NCBI RefSeq assembly: GCF_900102035.1
Contig: NZ_LT629689.1
Coordinates: forward strand, 186,001 to 250,000
Origin: Pseudomonas extremaustralis
GTDB taxonomy: Bacteria; Pseudomonadota; Gammaproteobacteria; Pseudomonadales; Pseudomonadaceae
Length of the DNA stretch: 64,000 bases
Direction of reading: 5' to 3'
The notes under the pieces are model-generated. The model saw only the letters and a list, made by a program, of their open reading frames with translations. It was not told the origin of the DNA and ran no database searches. Positions within the stretch are counted from its first letter, which is position 1. Every line of letters begins with the position of its first letter. Both the position numbers and the translations under genes were made by a program. Positions 44,801 to 53,731 of this stretch are shown piece after piece.

Positions 44801-45324
44801 GACAATGGTGAACAGCGCCAGCACCAGCGACACGATCAGCGCGGTGTCCTGGGCTCGGGTGCCGGCAGCATCCGCGCCGGCGCCGATCAGCAGGTTGACC
44901 CCCAGCACGATGCCCTTGAGCTGCAGGGCAATGTAAGGCAGCACGCCCACCATGCAGATCAGCGCCACCACCACTGCCAACGATTGGGATTTGCCGTAGC
45001 GCGCGGCGATAAAGTCAGCGATCGAGGTGATGTTTTCCTGCTTGCTGATCAGAATCATCTTTTGCAGGACCCAGGGGCCAATACCAGCAGCAGCACCGGT
45101 CCCAGGTAGATCGGTATAAAAGCCCACAGTTGTTCGGCCGCCTGGCCTACAGCGCCGAAGAAGGTCCAGCTGGTGCAATAAACGGCCAACGACAGGCTGT
45201 ATACCCACGCACGCATACGCGGCGGCAGCGGCGCATGGCGGCGGTCACCGTAAAAGGCGATGGAAAACATGGTGGCCATATAGGCCAGGGCAACGGCGGC
45301 GATCAGCCCGCTGGACAGCGTCAT
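41855..45324 (-). pseudogene. Hybrid sensor histidine kinase with SSS-transporter sensor domain (apparent frameshift)
   Basis: One gene of ~1155 codons read in two frames. N-terminal part (45324 to ~45075): MTLSSGLIAAVALAYM … GPVLLLVLAP, helices 1-3 of a sodium:solute-symporter module. The other frame continues WVLQKMILISKQENITSIADFIAARYGKS and contains the rest of the SSS module, a PAS domain, HisKA (AVSHDLMQPLNAARLF with the phospho-His), HATPase (GLGLGLAIADGL) and a receiver domain with Asp in ALVDYHLDHGE. The frame changes at GGGG 45074-45077 (CCCC on the coding strand); one more C would restore LAPWVLQKM. A sequencing error or a real mutation are both possible. Start chosen by GGAG five bases upstream. 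Resembles CbrA/PA3271-type sensors; signal unknown. Confidence 0.75.
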
Positions 45325-45454
45325 GGTAACTCCGGACATAAACACACCAGGCATTTCAGGCCCGGCTGGACAGTCTCGCATGATGCCCGGGGATTAGTCA
45401 GTGTCGACCAAGGTCGCGTGGGCACTAATGTCGCAGGGCCGGGTATTAAAAGGC

Positions 45455-45838
45455 TTAGCGCGGCGGCAGGGTTTTCTGGCGCAGGATATAAATTGTTACT
45501 AATCCGCCGCTGGTCAACATGAAACCACGTGCCCAGGGCAATGGCACCAGGTAGCAGGAAAAGCCGATGCTCAGCCACATCAGGCCGATGGCGTAGACCT
45601 TGCCTTTGAGCGGGATGCCGTTGCCGTCCAGGTAGTCACGAATCCAGGGCCCCAGGTGCGGGTGTTGCACCAGCCAGTGGTAGAACCGTGGGGAGCTTCG
45701 GGCGAAGCAGGCGGCGGCGAGCAGTAGAAAGGGGGTGGTCGGCAATACCGGCAGGAAAATGCCGATCACTCCCAACGCTACGCTCAACCAACCGATGGAC
45801 AGCAGCACGTAACGCAGGAGCAGCGAGCGATTGCCCAT
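45455..45838 (-). CDS. YbaN family protein (DUF454)
   Basis: A 127-residue inner-membrane protein with about four helices. Hallmarks of DUF454 are LLSIGWLSVALGVIGIFLPVLPTTPFLLLAAACFARSSPRFYHWL and the following HPHLGPWIRDYLDG. The start at 45838 (MGNRSLLLRY) is chosen for the beginning of the first helix; longer frames run antisense to the upstream YecA gene. It lies 20 bases after that gene and probably shares its transcript. Function unknown. Confidence 0.85.
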   Translation of the reverse strand: MGNRSLLLRYVLLSIGWLSVALGVIGIFLPVLPTTPFLLLAAACFARSSPRFYHWLVQHPHLGPWIRDYLDGNGIPLKGKVYAIGLMWLSIGFSCYLVPLPWARGFMLTSGGLVTIYILRQKTLPPR

Positions 45839-45858
45839 GGGGGGCACGGGCAAACGAC

Positions 45859-46446
45859 TCAGTGGTGACGTGGCTTGAGGATCGCCGGTTTTTCGTCGGG
45901 TGCGTTGCACAGCAGGTAAAGGGCGGTGAGTGCTTCCGGGATCTGTACGATCATGTCGTCCATCAGGTTGGCGTCGGCGGCGATGTCGGAGAACTCCGGC
46001 TGGTCGTCGAACAGGCCCGAACCGACCATGATCGGCAGCAGCATTTCGCTGACTTCTTCCTCGGCGGTTTCGAACCAGGCGGCTTCGCGCAGGAACACGC
46101 CTTCCATGAAACCGATGCACCAGCCGCGCAGGTCGGAGTCGTCCGGGTCTTCACCCAGGTCCAGGTCGCACGGCAGCTCGAATTCCTCGTCGGAGGCCAG
46201 TTGGCGACCGATGTGGGCCTTGAGGGCCAGCAGGGTCGATTCGATTTCTTCACGCTGTGCGGCGTCGGCGTAGTGAGGTTCCTCGGCGAACAGGGCGTCG
46301 ATCCACTCACGATCTGGCACAGGCTCGGAGCAAATGGACAGGGCGGTCAGGTAGCCGTGGGCGGCGACATAGTCCAGCGCCTCGTCATGCAGCTCATCGG
46401 CGTCGAGGAAGGCTTGCAGGCGGGTTAGTTGCTCAGCGAAGGACAT
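45859..46446 (-). CDS. YecA/UPF0149 family protein
   Basis: A 195-residue acidic, helical cytoplasmic protein of the UPF0149 (YecA/YgfB) family: LTRLQAFLDADELHDEALDYVAAHGYLTAL at the N-terminus and LRGWCIGFMEGVFLREAAWF in the core. The C-terminal SEC-C zinc motif found in some YecA proteins is absent, as in the short YgfB-type members. The product is unusually rich in Asp/Glu. Divergent from recQ. No known reaction. Confidence 0.85.
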   Translation of the reverse strand: MSFAEQLTRLQAFLDADELHDEALDYVAAHGYLTALSICSEPVPDREWIDALFAEEPHYADAAQREEIESTLLALKAHIGRQLASDEEFELPCDLDLGEDPDDSDLRGWCIGFMEGVFLREAAWFETAEEEVSEMLLPIMVGSGLFDDQPEFSDIAADANLMDDMIVQIPEALTALYLLCNAPDEKPAILKPRHH

Positions 46447-46722
46447 TGAAGGACTACCTTGGGAATAAACGATGCTGAATTCTAGGCTTTCTTGAGCGCC
46501 CAGGCCAGCCGCAAGGCAGATTTGCCGGGTTTTAGCGAGGGACGGCTATTCGTCAGCGGCGCCCTTTGGCGGATGACGCTCGGGTATACTGCCGCGTTTT
46601 GCGATGCCCCTGCAGGCCGAGCGCCATTCCGAGAAAACTTCGCTTACGGATTATTTCCCGTGATCCCGTGTTTTCTCGGCCAGCCTGTACAGAGGGATTT
46701 CGGTACTTTTTTGGAGTTTTAC

Positions 46723-48849
46723 ATGCTCGAGCAGGCTCAACGCGTCCTCAAGGACATCTTCGGCTACGACAGTTTTCGTGGCCGCCAGGGTGCGATCATT
46801 GAGCGCGTGGCCAGTGGCGGTGACGCGCTGGTACTGATGCCTACCGGTGGTGGCAAGTCGTTGTGCTTCCAGGTGCCGGCGTTGTTGCGCAACGGCTTGG
46901 CCGTGGTGGTGTCGCCGCTGATCGCGCTGATGGACGACCAGGTCGCGACCCTCGAAGAACTGGGCGTCGCCGCGGCCTCCCTGAATTCCACTCTCAGCGC
47001 CGAGCAGCAGCGCGACCTGGCCGCACGGATCAAGCGCGGTGAAGTGAAGATGCTCTACCTGGCCCCCGAGCGCCTGGTACAGCCGCGCATGCTGGCCTTT
47101 TTGCAGGGCCTGGAAATCGCCCTGTTCGCCATCGACGAAGCCCACTGCGTATCGCAATGGGGTCACGATTTCCGCCGCGAATATCTGCAACTAGGGCAAT
47201 TGGCGGAACTGTTCCCCGACGTGCCGCGCATTGCCCTGACCGCCACCGCCGACAAGCGTACCCGCGAAGAAATCGTCGAGCGCCTGCATTTGCAGAACGC
47301 CGAGCGTTTCCTCTCGAGTTTCGACCGCCCGAACATCTTCTACCGCATCGTACCCAAGGAGCAGCCGCGCAAGCAGTTGCTGGCCTTCCTGTCCGAGCGG
47401 CGCAGCGATGCGGGCATCGTGTATTGCCTGTCGCGCAAGAAGGTCGATGAAGTGGCCGCGTTCCTCTGCGAGCAAGGCTACCCGGCGCTGCCTTATCACG
47501 CAGGCTTGCCCAATGAAACGCGCTCTGCACACCAGAAGCGCTTCCTCAACGAGGAAGGCCTGATCATGGTGGCCACCATCGCGTTCGGCATGGGCATCGA
47601 TAAATCCAACGTGCGCTTCGTTGCCCACATGGATTTGCCCAAGTCTCTCGAGGCGTACTACCAGGAGACCGGGCGTGCCGGCCGCGATGGCCTGCCGGCC
47701 GATGCCTGGATGGTCTACGGCCTGCAGGATGTGGTGATGCTCAAGCAGATGCTGCAGAACTCCGAAGGCGACGAGCGCCACAAGCGCCTGGAGCAGCACA
47801 AACTCGATGCCATGCTCTCGCTGTGTGAAGAAACCCGCTGTCGCCGCCAGACGCTGCTGGCGTATTTCGACGAAGACATGCCGGAGCCCTGCGGCCACTG
47901 CGACAACTGTGTCGACGGCGTGCAGACCTGGGATGCCACCGAGCCGGCGCGCCAAGCATTGTCGGCCATCTACCGCACCGGCCAGCGCTACGGCGTCGGC
48001 CACCTGGTGGATGTGTTGCTGGGCAAGGATAACGAGAAGGTGCGCAGCTTCGGCCACGAAAAACTCTCGGTCTATGGTGTCGGCAAGGCCCGCGCCGAGG
48101 GCGAGTGGCGCTCGTTGTTCCGGCAGATGGTCGCGCGCGGGCTGGTGGATATCGACCTGGAAGGGTATGGCGGGCTGCGTCTTAACGACAGTTGCCGGCC
48201 CTTGCTCAAGGGCGAGGTCAGCCTGGAGCTGCGCCGCGACCTCAAGCCGCAGACCACCGCCAAGAGCAGCACCAGCCAGGCCAGCCAACTTGTCCGTGGA
48301 GAGGAGCGCGAACAGTGGGAAGCCCTGCGCAGCCTGCGGCGCAAACTTGCGCAGGAACACAGCGTGCCGCCTTACGTTATTTTCCCCGACTCCACCCTGC
48401 TGGAGATGCTGCGCGAGCAACCCACCACCATGGCCGAAATGGCCAGGGTCAGTGGTGTGGGCGCGCGCAAGCTGGAGCGTTATGGCCAGGCCTTCCTCGA
48501 AGTGCTCGGCGGCCAGGCCGAAGCGCCGAAGGAAGTGGCCGATATTCGCCACGAACTGATCAGCCTGGCGCGCGCTGGCATGACCCCGATCCAGATCGCC
48601 GGGCAGCTGCAATGCACAGAGAAAAACGTCTACACGCTGCTGGCTGAATCCATCGGTAAGCAGCAGTTGTCGTTGGAGCAGGCGCTTGATTTGCCAGAGG
48701 ATTTGCTGGGTGAAATCCAGGACGCTTTCCTGGACGGTGAAGGCGAATTGCCACCGGTCGCGGAGATCGCGCCGCTGTTTACCGGGCGGGTGCCCGAGGG
48801 CGTTTTGTACTGCGTGCGGGCTGCGTTGCAGTCCGAGTTCGAAATTTAA
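46723..48849 (+). CDS. recQ: ATP-dependent DNA helicase RecQ
   Basis: A 708-residue 3'-5' DNA helicase. Domains: Q motif and Walker A ([12 protein letters not shown] … [17 protein letters not shown]), DEAH in [17 protein letters not shown], helicase C with [15 protein letters not shown], the zinc-binding cysteines ([24 protein letters not shown]), RQC winged helix and an HRDC domain ([22 protein letters not shown]). About 100 residues beyond E. coli RecQ form a C-terminal helix-turn-helix-like extension ([22 protein letters not shown]), common in Pseudomonas. TTGGAG before the ATG at 46723 marks the start; the frame to 46492 is unsupported. Confidence 0.93.
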   Translation: MLEQAQRVLKDIFGYDSFRGRQGAIIERVASGGDALVLMPTGGGKSLCFQVPALLRNGLAVVVSPLIALMDDQVATLEELGVAAASLNSTLSAEQQRDLAARIKRGEVKMLYLAPERLVQPRMLAFLQGLEIALFAIDEAHCVSQWGHDFRREYLQLGQLAELFPDVPRIALTATADKRTREEIVERLHLQNAERFLSSFDRPNIFYRIVPKEQPRKQLLAFLSERRSDAGIVYCLSRKKVDEVAAFLCEQGYPALPYHAGLPNETRSAHQKRFLNEEGLIMVATIAFGMGIDKSNVRFVAHMDLPKSLEAYYQETGRAGRDGLPADAWMVYGLQDVVMLKQMLQNSEGDERHKRLEQHKLDAMLSLCEETRCRRQTLLAYFDEDMPEPCGHCDNCVDGVQTWDATEPARQALSAIYRTGQRYGVGHLVDVLLGKDNEKVRSFGHEKLSVYGVGKARAEGEWRSLFRQMVARGLVDIDLEGYGGLRLNDSCRPLLKGEVSLELRRDLKPQTTAKSSTSQASQLVRGEEREQWEALRSLRRKLAQEHSVPPYVIFPDSTLLEMLREQPTTMAEMARVSGVGARKLERYGQAFLEVLGGQAEAPKEVADIRHELISLARAGMTPIQIAGQLQCTEKNVYTLLAESIGKQQLSLEQALDLPEDLLGEIQDAFLDGEGELPPVAEIAPLFTGRVPEGVLYCVRAALQSEFEI

Positions 48850-48970
48850 TGTGTCAATAGCGGCAATGTAACGAATCAGTACATAGCATTCCTTGCCTAG
48901 GGGCATGGCTCATGCTTAGCTGACTAATAATTAGCCACACTTTTTTTTCAGTCTAAATCATGAGTTTTTT

Positions 48971-49405
48971 ATGCCGTTAACCGATCAACACCGTTTTGGC
49001 ATGCAGCTGGCGCAAATGTCCCGAGGTTGGCGCGCCGAGCTTGACCGCCGTTTGGCTGGAATGGGCCTGTCCCAGGCGCGCTGGTTGGTGCTGCTGCACC
49101 TGGCCCGTTTCGAAGACGCACCGACTCAACGTGAACTGGCCCAGAGTGTCGGCGTGGAAGGCCCGACCCTCGCGCGGTTGCTCGATAGCCTGGAAACCCA
49201 GGGGCTGGTGCAACGCCAGGCCGTGTTGGAAGACCGCCGTGCCAAACGCATCCTGCTATGCGACTCCGCCCGGCCGTTGATCGAGCAGATCGAAACCATT
49301 GCCACCGCCTTGCGCCATGAACTGTTCGAAGGCGTGGATGAAGCGGATCTGCGGGTGTGCATGCGTGTGCATGGGCACATTCTGGCGAATCTGGAAAAGT
49401 CCTGA
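48971..49405 (+). CDS. MarR/SlyA family transcriptional regulator
   Basis: A 144-residue winged-helix regulator close to SlyA: LTDQHRFGMQLAQMSRGWRAELDRRLAGMGLSQARWLVLLHL, then the recognition helix region TQRELAQSVGVEGPTLARLLDSLE and the wing (AVLEDRRAKRILL). Upstream (48900-48960) are an inverted GCATG-gct-CATGC (48902-48914) and an AT-rich stretch that could hold its promoter and operator. The order recQ-marR-(convergent) plpD is shared with P. aeruginosa (PA3344-PA3339 region). Target genes unknown. Confidence 0.85.
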   Translation: MPLTDQHRFGMQLAQMSRGWRAELDRRLAGMGLSQARWLVLLHLARFEDAPTQRELAQSVGVEGPTLARLLDSLETQGLVQRQAVLEDRRAKRILLCDSARPLIEQIETIATALRHELFEGVDEADLRVCMRVHGHILANLEKS

Positions 49406-49428
49406 TCCCTCGCGCACCGCACATCGAA

Positions 49429-49454
49429 ATGTGGGAGCGGAGGTGCTCCCACAT
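49429..49454. terminator. REP-like hairpin between convergent marR and plpD
   Basis: ATGTGGGAGC (49429-49438) and GCTCCCACAT (49445-49454) form a perfect 10-bp stem with a 6-base loop. It has the word GTGGGAGC of local REPs. It lies between two stop codons and may serve as a bidirectional terminator, although its T-run is interrupted. Confidence 0.55.
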
Positions 49455-49471
49455 GGGTTTCTTTTCAGGGG

Positions 49472-51664
49472 TTAGAAGGTTTGCCCCAGATTCAGATACA
49501 CCGCCTTCTGATTATCATCGTTGAACCCATAGCTGAAACTCAGCGGCCCCAACGGCGTATCAAACCCCAGGAAAATACTCGCGGCGTTGATATAGCCACT
49601 GTCGAATTCATTGTCGTTGTTCCATGCCCGGCCCCGCTCCAGTGACCCTCCCAGGTACAACGGCAAGTCCAGCGGCAGGTACGAGCGCGGCGTCAGTCGG
49701 CGGTAGTACACCGCACGCATCAGGCTGATGTTCTGTCCGGAAATCGCATCCTGGCGAAAGCCCGACAATTGCCGCGCGCCGCCCAGCAGGAAGCTGGAAA
49801 TCACCACGTCCGAATCATCCAGGGTGCGCCCGTAGCGCCCCCCCAGCACCAGGGTGTCCGGGCCATGGCTCATGGCCTTGTCCAGCTTGAACTCCCATTG
49901 ACGGTAGCGCTGGTCCGAGCCCAGCCCCGGTTCGAATTCACGCAAGGCCAGGCCGATGTCTTCGCCGGTGTGAGGGAAGTACACGTTGTCGAGGGAGTCG
50001 AAGGAGTACTTCAGTTCATAGAACCCCTCGCTGAAACTGACGCTGGGCAAATTCCGATCGCCGATGCGCACGTCTGCCTTGCCCCAGGCTTCGCCGACAC
50101 CGAAGCGGATTTCGCCGCTGTTGCCGATCTGCCGCCCGACGTTCAGGCCGAAACCATAGCGTTCCAGGCGATATTCGGAGATGGGGTCGTTGTCCAGGAT
50201 CAGCTCGACGTTCTGGGCCTGGGCATTCAGATAGGGGGCGACGAAGTACCGCGAGCCGGTGTCCATCGGCTGGTAGAACTCGCTGTACAGCTCCTGGCGA
50301 TCACCGATCTGTACGCGAGTCAGCCATTCGGCGCCGAGGCGGTTGATGCCGTTCATGCGGTAGCTGGCGCCCAGGTTGAAGGCGCTGTCGCCACGCATGT
50401 CATCCGACAGGTTCAGGCCCAGGCGCAGGTAGTCGGTGCCGCTGCGTTTGCCGCGGGCACTGATCACCAGGGTGTTGTCGTGGCCTTTTTTGATCACGCG
50501 GTATTGCACCTGCTCGAAGTAATCCAGGCCGTAGAGGGTGCCCATGTCTGTTTGCAGGCGCTCCAGGTTCAGCGGCTCGCCCAAGGGTTGGCGGATGTAG
50601 TAGCGGATGACGTCGTCGCTGACTTTCGAGTCGTTTTCCACGTTGATGGCGGTGATCACCGGAGTGCGTTCGCCGGGGGTGCGTGCGGCGAGCAGTTGCG
50701 GATCGATCGGTTCGGCGGGACGTAAATGCGCCAGGCGGATGTCGAGGGCGCGGGTGGCACGGTAGCCGGCGTCGATCATGTCCTTGGCGCGACCGAAGTC
50801 CGTCACGCCGTAGGCGGCCAACGGAGGCTGGATCAGCACGTCCTTGGGATGCAGGTCCTTGAGTTGTTCTTCGGAGTTGCGCCGGGTCATCAGGGTGATG
50901 GACTGATTGAGTACATCGACCACGGTGGCCAGTTGCTTGCGCGAACGCAGCGGGGTGCCGATGTCCACCACGATGGCGATATCGACGCCCATTTCCCGCG
51001 CCACGTCCAGCGGGATGTTATCGGTCATGCCGCCGTCCACCAGCAGCCGGCCGTCCAGTTCCACCGGGGCGAATACGGCAGGAATCGACATGCTGGCACG
51101 GATCACCTGGGGCAGATGGCCTTTGCTGAACACCACTTTTTCGCCCGTGGTGATGTCGGTGGCCACGGCACGGAAAGGGATGGGCAGCTTGTCGAAGTTA
51201 CGTATGTTGCTGCTGTGGGCAAACATGCTTTCCAGCAACAGCGCCAGGTTCTGGCCCTGGATCACCCCCAGGGGCAGGCCGAGGCTGCCGTCATCGCGGA
51301 AGCTGAGTTTCTGCTTGACCAGGAAATCCCGGTCGTCCTGCTTGCGTCGAAACGGCACGTCTTCCCGAGGCGGTGCGTCCGACAGGGCCTGTTGCCAGTC
51401 GATACCCAGTGCGAGTTTTTCCAGCTCATCGATCTTGTAGCCCGATGCATACAAACCGCCGATGACCGCGCCCATGCTGGTGCCGGCGATCGCATCGATG
51501 TGGATACCCTGTTCTTCAAGGGCCTTGAGTACGCCGATATGCGCCAGGCCACGGGCCGCGCCGCCGGACAGCACCAGGCCGATTTTCGGGCGAGGGGCGT
51601 CGGCGGCGTGGACGAGGAGGGGCAGCAGGCACAGCAACAGGCAGGACAACAGGCGGCGCATCAT
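49472..51664 (-). CDS. plpD: Patatin-like type Vd autotransporter phospholipase PlpD
   Basis: A 730-residue protein with signal peptide (LSCLLLCLLPLLVHA), a patatin phospholipase A domain (oxyanion SGGAARG ~33-39; nucleophile Ser63 in GTSMG; catalytic Asp210 in VDGG), a single POTRA domain (NVENDSKVSDDVIRYYIRQP) and a 16-strand-type outer membrane barrel whose last residue is Phe (LNLGQTF), the BAM signal. This is the layout of P. aeruginosa PlpD (type Vd secretion). In P. aeruginosa the passenger is released; whether it is here cannot be seen. Two adjacent ATGs (51664, 51661) are possible starts. Confidence 0.9.
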   Translation of the reverse strand: MMRRLLSCLLLCLLPLLVHAADAPRPKIGLVLSGGAARGLAHIGVLKALEEQGIHIDAIAGTSMGAVIGGLYASGYKIDELEKLALGIDWQQALSDAPPREDVPFRRKQDDRDFLVKQKLSFRDDGSLGLPLGVIQGQNLALLLESMFAHSSNIRNFDKLPIPFRAVATDITTGEKVVFSKGHLPQVIRASMSIPAVFAPVELDGRLLVDGGMTDNIPLDVAREMGVDIAIVVDIGTPLRSRKQLATVVDVLNQSITLMTRRNSEEQLKDLHPKDVLIQPPLAAYGVTDFGRAKDMIDAGYRATRALDIRLAHLRPAEPIDPQLLAARTPGERTPVITAINVENDSKVSDDVIRYYIRQPLGEPLNLERLQTDMGTLYGLDYFEQVQYRVIKKGHDNTLVISARGKRSGTDYLRLGLNLSDDMRGDSAFNLGASYRMNGINRLGAEWLTRVQIGDRQELYSEFYQPMDTGSRYFVAPYLNAQAQNVELILDNDPISEYRLERYGFGLNVGRQIGNSGEIRFGVGEAWGKADVRIGDRNLPSVSFSEGFYELKYSFDSLDNVYFPHTGEDIGLALREFEPGLGSDQRYRQWEFKLDKAMSHGPDTLVLGGRYGRTLDDSDVVISSFLLGGARQLSGFRQDAISGQNISLMRAVYYRRLTPRSYLPLDLPLYLGGSLERGRAWNNDNEFDSGYINAASIFLGFDTPLGPLSFSYGFNDDNQKAVYLNLGQTF

Positions 51665-51745
51665 GAATCTCGGGGCTGGGCAATAAAGGCCGGTATTATA
51701 GTCGCCCGACCCTCCGAGCCCGTTACACCAGGAACCTCTCAAATT

Positions 51746-52033
51746 ATGTCTGCGAGCAAACCCGAGATCGTCATCACCTATTGCACCCAATGCCAGTGGC
51801 TGCTGCGCGCCGCGTGGCTGGCACAGGAACTGTTGAGTACCTTTGCCGACGACCTGGGCAAAGTGTCGCTGGAGCCGGCCACGGGCGGGGCCTTTCGCAT
51901 CACCTGCGACGGCGTGCAGATCTGGGAGCGCAAGGCCGACGGTGGTTTTCCCGAAGCCAAGGTACTCAAGCAGCGGGTGCGGGACCGGATCGACCCGCAG
52001 CGTGACCTGGGCCACAACGATCGCACGCCGTGA
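51746..52033 (+). CDS. SelT/SelW/SelH family thioredoxin-fold protein
   Basis: A 95-residue cytoplasmic protein of the Rdx (SelW-like) family with a CxxC redox motif in YCTQCQWLLRAAWLAQELL near residue 13, followed by the typical VSLEPATGGAFRITCDGVQIWER and DGGFPEAKVLKQRVRD. The selenocysteine position of eukaryotic SelW is Cys here. The start at 51746 places the first strand directly before CxxC. Divergent from plpD with ~80 bases between. Likely a small redox or chaperone-like protein; partner unknown. Confidence 0.85.
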   Translation: MSASKPEIVITYCTQCQWLLRAAWLAQELLSTFADDLGKVSLEPATGGAFRITCDGVQIWERKADGGFPEAKVLKQRVRDRIDPQRDLGHNDRTP

Positions 52034-52074
52034 AGGTCACCGCCCCTGTAGCACGGTGACCCGTGGGCGCACGG

Positions 52075-52356
52075 TTACTTGGCGGCCATCTTGCTCTTGA
52101 TGAAGCCCACGACCCACGTCAGCACCAGGCCGCCGACCCCGCCGCCGACGATGTTGCCACCCACTGCCGCCACATCCAGCGCTTCGCCCCCGGAGGTGCC
52201 GGTGAGTGCCGCGACAATCTGGCCCAACACCAGGCCGCCGATGCCGCCGAGAAAGGTATTGAGCCCGGTGCCCAGGCTCTGTTTGGTCATGCCGACGATG
52301 TTGCCGCCGACGGCGCCGCTGATGATCTGCACCAGCAAGTTGATGAGCATTTCCAT
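52075..52356 (-). CDS. Glycine-rich small membrane protein (93 aa)
   Basis: A 93-residue hydrophobic protein with glycine-zipper spacing (GAVGGNIVGM … GTGLNTFLGGIGGLVLGQIV … GGNIVGGGVGGLVLTWVVGFI), i.e. two or three helices rich in GxxxG-like steps and a basic C-terminus (KSKMAAK). Start at 52356 (MEMLINLLVQIISG) follows a plausible purine-rich leader; the frame to 52392 is weaker. The near-repeat VGGNIVG occurs twice, which suggests an internal duplication of ~45 residues. Convergent with the SelW-like gene. Family and function not recognised; resembles GlsB/YeaQ-type or glycine-zipper proteins only in composition. Confidence 0.65.
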   Translation of the reverse strand: MEMLINLLVQIISGAVGGNIVGMTKQSLGTGLNTFLGGIGGLVLGQIVAALTGTSGGEALDVAAVGGNIVGGGVGGLVLTWVVGFIKSKMAAK

Positions 52357-52484
52357 GATCGAACCCCTGCATAGCGTTAATGGCGTGACCACTCGCTTGC
52401 AGCAACTTCAGGGATCATGGCTGTCGTCGAGGAGTCTCTTTCCGTTGAACGACGACAGACTGTTGCGGATGGGCCAAGTATAGA

Positions 52485-53369
52485 TCAGGCCGTTGCCGCG
52501 GGCTGTTTGGCCTGGCTGGCGCTGCCCATCAGCCCGGACAGGACGATGGCGACAATAATCAGCGCACCGCCCAGCAGCATGCGCAAGGTCGGGGTTTCGG
52601 CAAACAGCAGCCAGGCGACGGTGATGCCGTAGACCGGCTCCATGGCGAACACCACCGAGGCGGTGCGCGCCTTGATCACCGCGAGGCTGGCGACAAACAG
52701 GCTGTGGGCCAGGCCGGTACAGAACACGCCGAGTAGGCCGATCCACAGCCAGTCAAGGGCGCGCACATCCGCCAGCCCCGGCGCCGCCACTGGCAGCAGG
52801 CACAACGCGACCACTACGTTCTGGCAGAGCGCCGCCTGCACCGCTGGAATCCGCCCGGAACTGGCGCGATTATTCAGCGACAGCAGCGAGAACAGCAGCC
52901 CTGAGGCGATGCCCCAGAGCAGGCCGCCGGTGGCTTGGCTGGCGAGGTTGAAGTCCGGCGTCACCAGCACCAGACCGACGCTGACCAGTGCGACCAACAG
53001 CACCTCATTGGCACGAATGCGCTCGCGGAAGATCAGGCCTTCGAGGATCACGGTAAAGGCCGGGAACGCCGTGAACCCCAGGGTCGCCACCGCCACGCCG
53101 GCCACCTTGACCGCCATGAAGAACGTCACCCAATGCGCCGCCAGCAAGACACCGCTGACCGCCAGCCGACGCCAGTCGCGCAACTCCAGCCGCTTCCAGG
53201 CAGTGTTGCTGGCAAACCGTGCGAACACCGCGAGGGCAAGCACGGCAAAGGTGGCGCGACCAAACACGATGATGGCCGGCGAGGCGGCTGCCAGCTTGCC
53301 GAAAACGCCGGTAAGACCAAACATCAATGCGCCGATATGCAGGGCGCCGAGGGCTGAGCGGGGAGTCAT
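52485..53369 (-). CDS. EamA family (DMT) transporter
   Basis: A 294-residue inner-membrane protein with ten predicted helices in two EamA repeats (LHIGALMFGLTGVFGKLAAASP for the first; LWIGLLGVFCTGLAHSLFVASL and VFAMEPVYGITVAWLLFAE for the second). The latter is the classic EamA helix pair with MEP. Such proteins export amino acids or other metabolites, or act as uptake carriers. No neighbour hints at the substrate. Single gene between two unrelated ones. Confidence 0.88.
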   Translation of the reverse strand: MTPRSALGALHIGALMFGLTGVFGKLAAASPAIIVFGRATFAVLALAVFARFASNTAWKRLELRDWRRLAVSGVLLAAHWVTFFMAVKVAGVAVATLGFTAFPAFTVILEGLIFRERIRANEVLLVALVSVGLVLVTPDFNLASQATGGLLWGIASGLLFSLLSLNNRASSGRIPAVQAALCQNVVVALCLLPVAAPGLADVRALDWLWIGLLGVFCTGLAHSLFVASLAVIKARTASVVFAMEPVYGITVAWLLFAETPTLRMLLGGALIIVAIVLSGLMGSASQAKQPAATA

Positions 53370-53450
53370 TGCGATCCTTGAACCAACGAGCTGACGAAAG
53401 CGCAGTCTAGAGGGTGGTGGCTGTGGCGTCTGTCGCCGGTCTCGCGATTT

Positions 53451-53594
53451 TTAGCGCAGGGCTCTTCCTAGGTCGAGCGCCGCAACGCGCCAGCCATTGC
53501 ACCAGTTGGTGCTGTCGCGAATCCAGGGCCAGGCGCGCCGGCTGTGGGCGAGGGGCGCTTCGATGTAGTGGCGTAGCGTGAGGGACGGTCTCAT
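53451..53594 (-). CDS. Possible small Arg/Trp-rich protein (47 aa)
   Basis: In the 356-base gap between the EamA gene and the LpxH-like gene, a 47-codon frame starts at 53594 with GGAG six bases upstream. The product (MRPSLTLRHYIEAPLAHSRR, then WPWIRDSTNWCNGWRVAAL) is basic and holds four Trp. The rest of the gap has no gene that I can support. The good ribosome site and the unusual composition argue for a gene; the short length and GC-rich context argue for chance. Confidence 0.35.
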   Translation of the reverse strand: MRPSLTLRHYIEAPLAHSRRAWPWIRDSTNWCNGWRVAALDLGRALR

Positions 53595-53731
53595 CGCGGT
53601 CTCCGGGGCGGCAGTGCGCCAGTCTACAACGCCTGGCGGCCGGCGGGCGCTGTCATCAGACGGACTCATGACTGTCATGGGCTATTAATCGCCAGGGCGC
53701 AAGCTCGCGAAAACACCGACGGGGGATGCCC

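Noticed and set aside
44060..45109. A 349-codon open frame on the plus strand
   Set aside because: Antisense to the SSS part of the hybrid kinase; composition dominated by His/Gln/Asp/Arg, typical of a shadow.
47191..48906. A 571-codon open frame on the minus strand
   Set aside because: Antisense to recQ, which is complete and conserved; no recognisable protein.
49472..52015. An N-terminal extension of plpD to 847 residues
   Set aside because: The extension runs antisense through the SelW-like gene and would bury the signal peptide. The start at 51664 gives a proper signal sequence.
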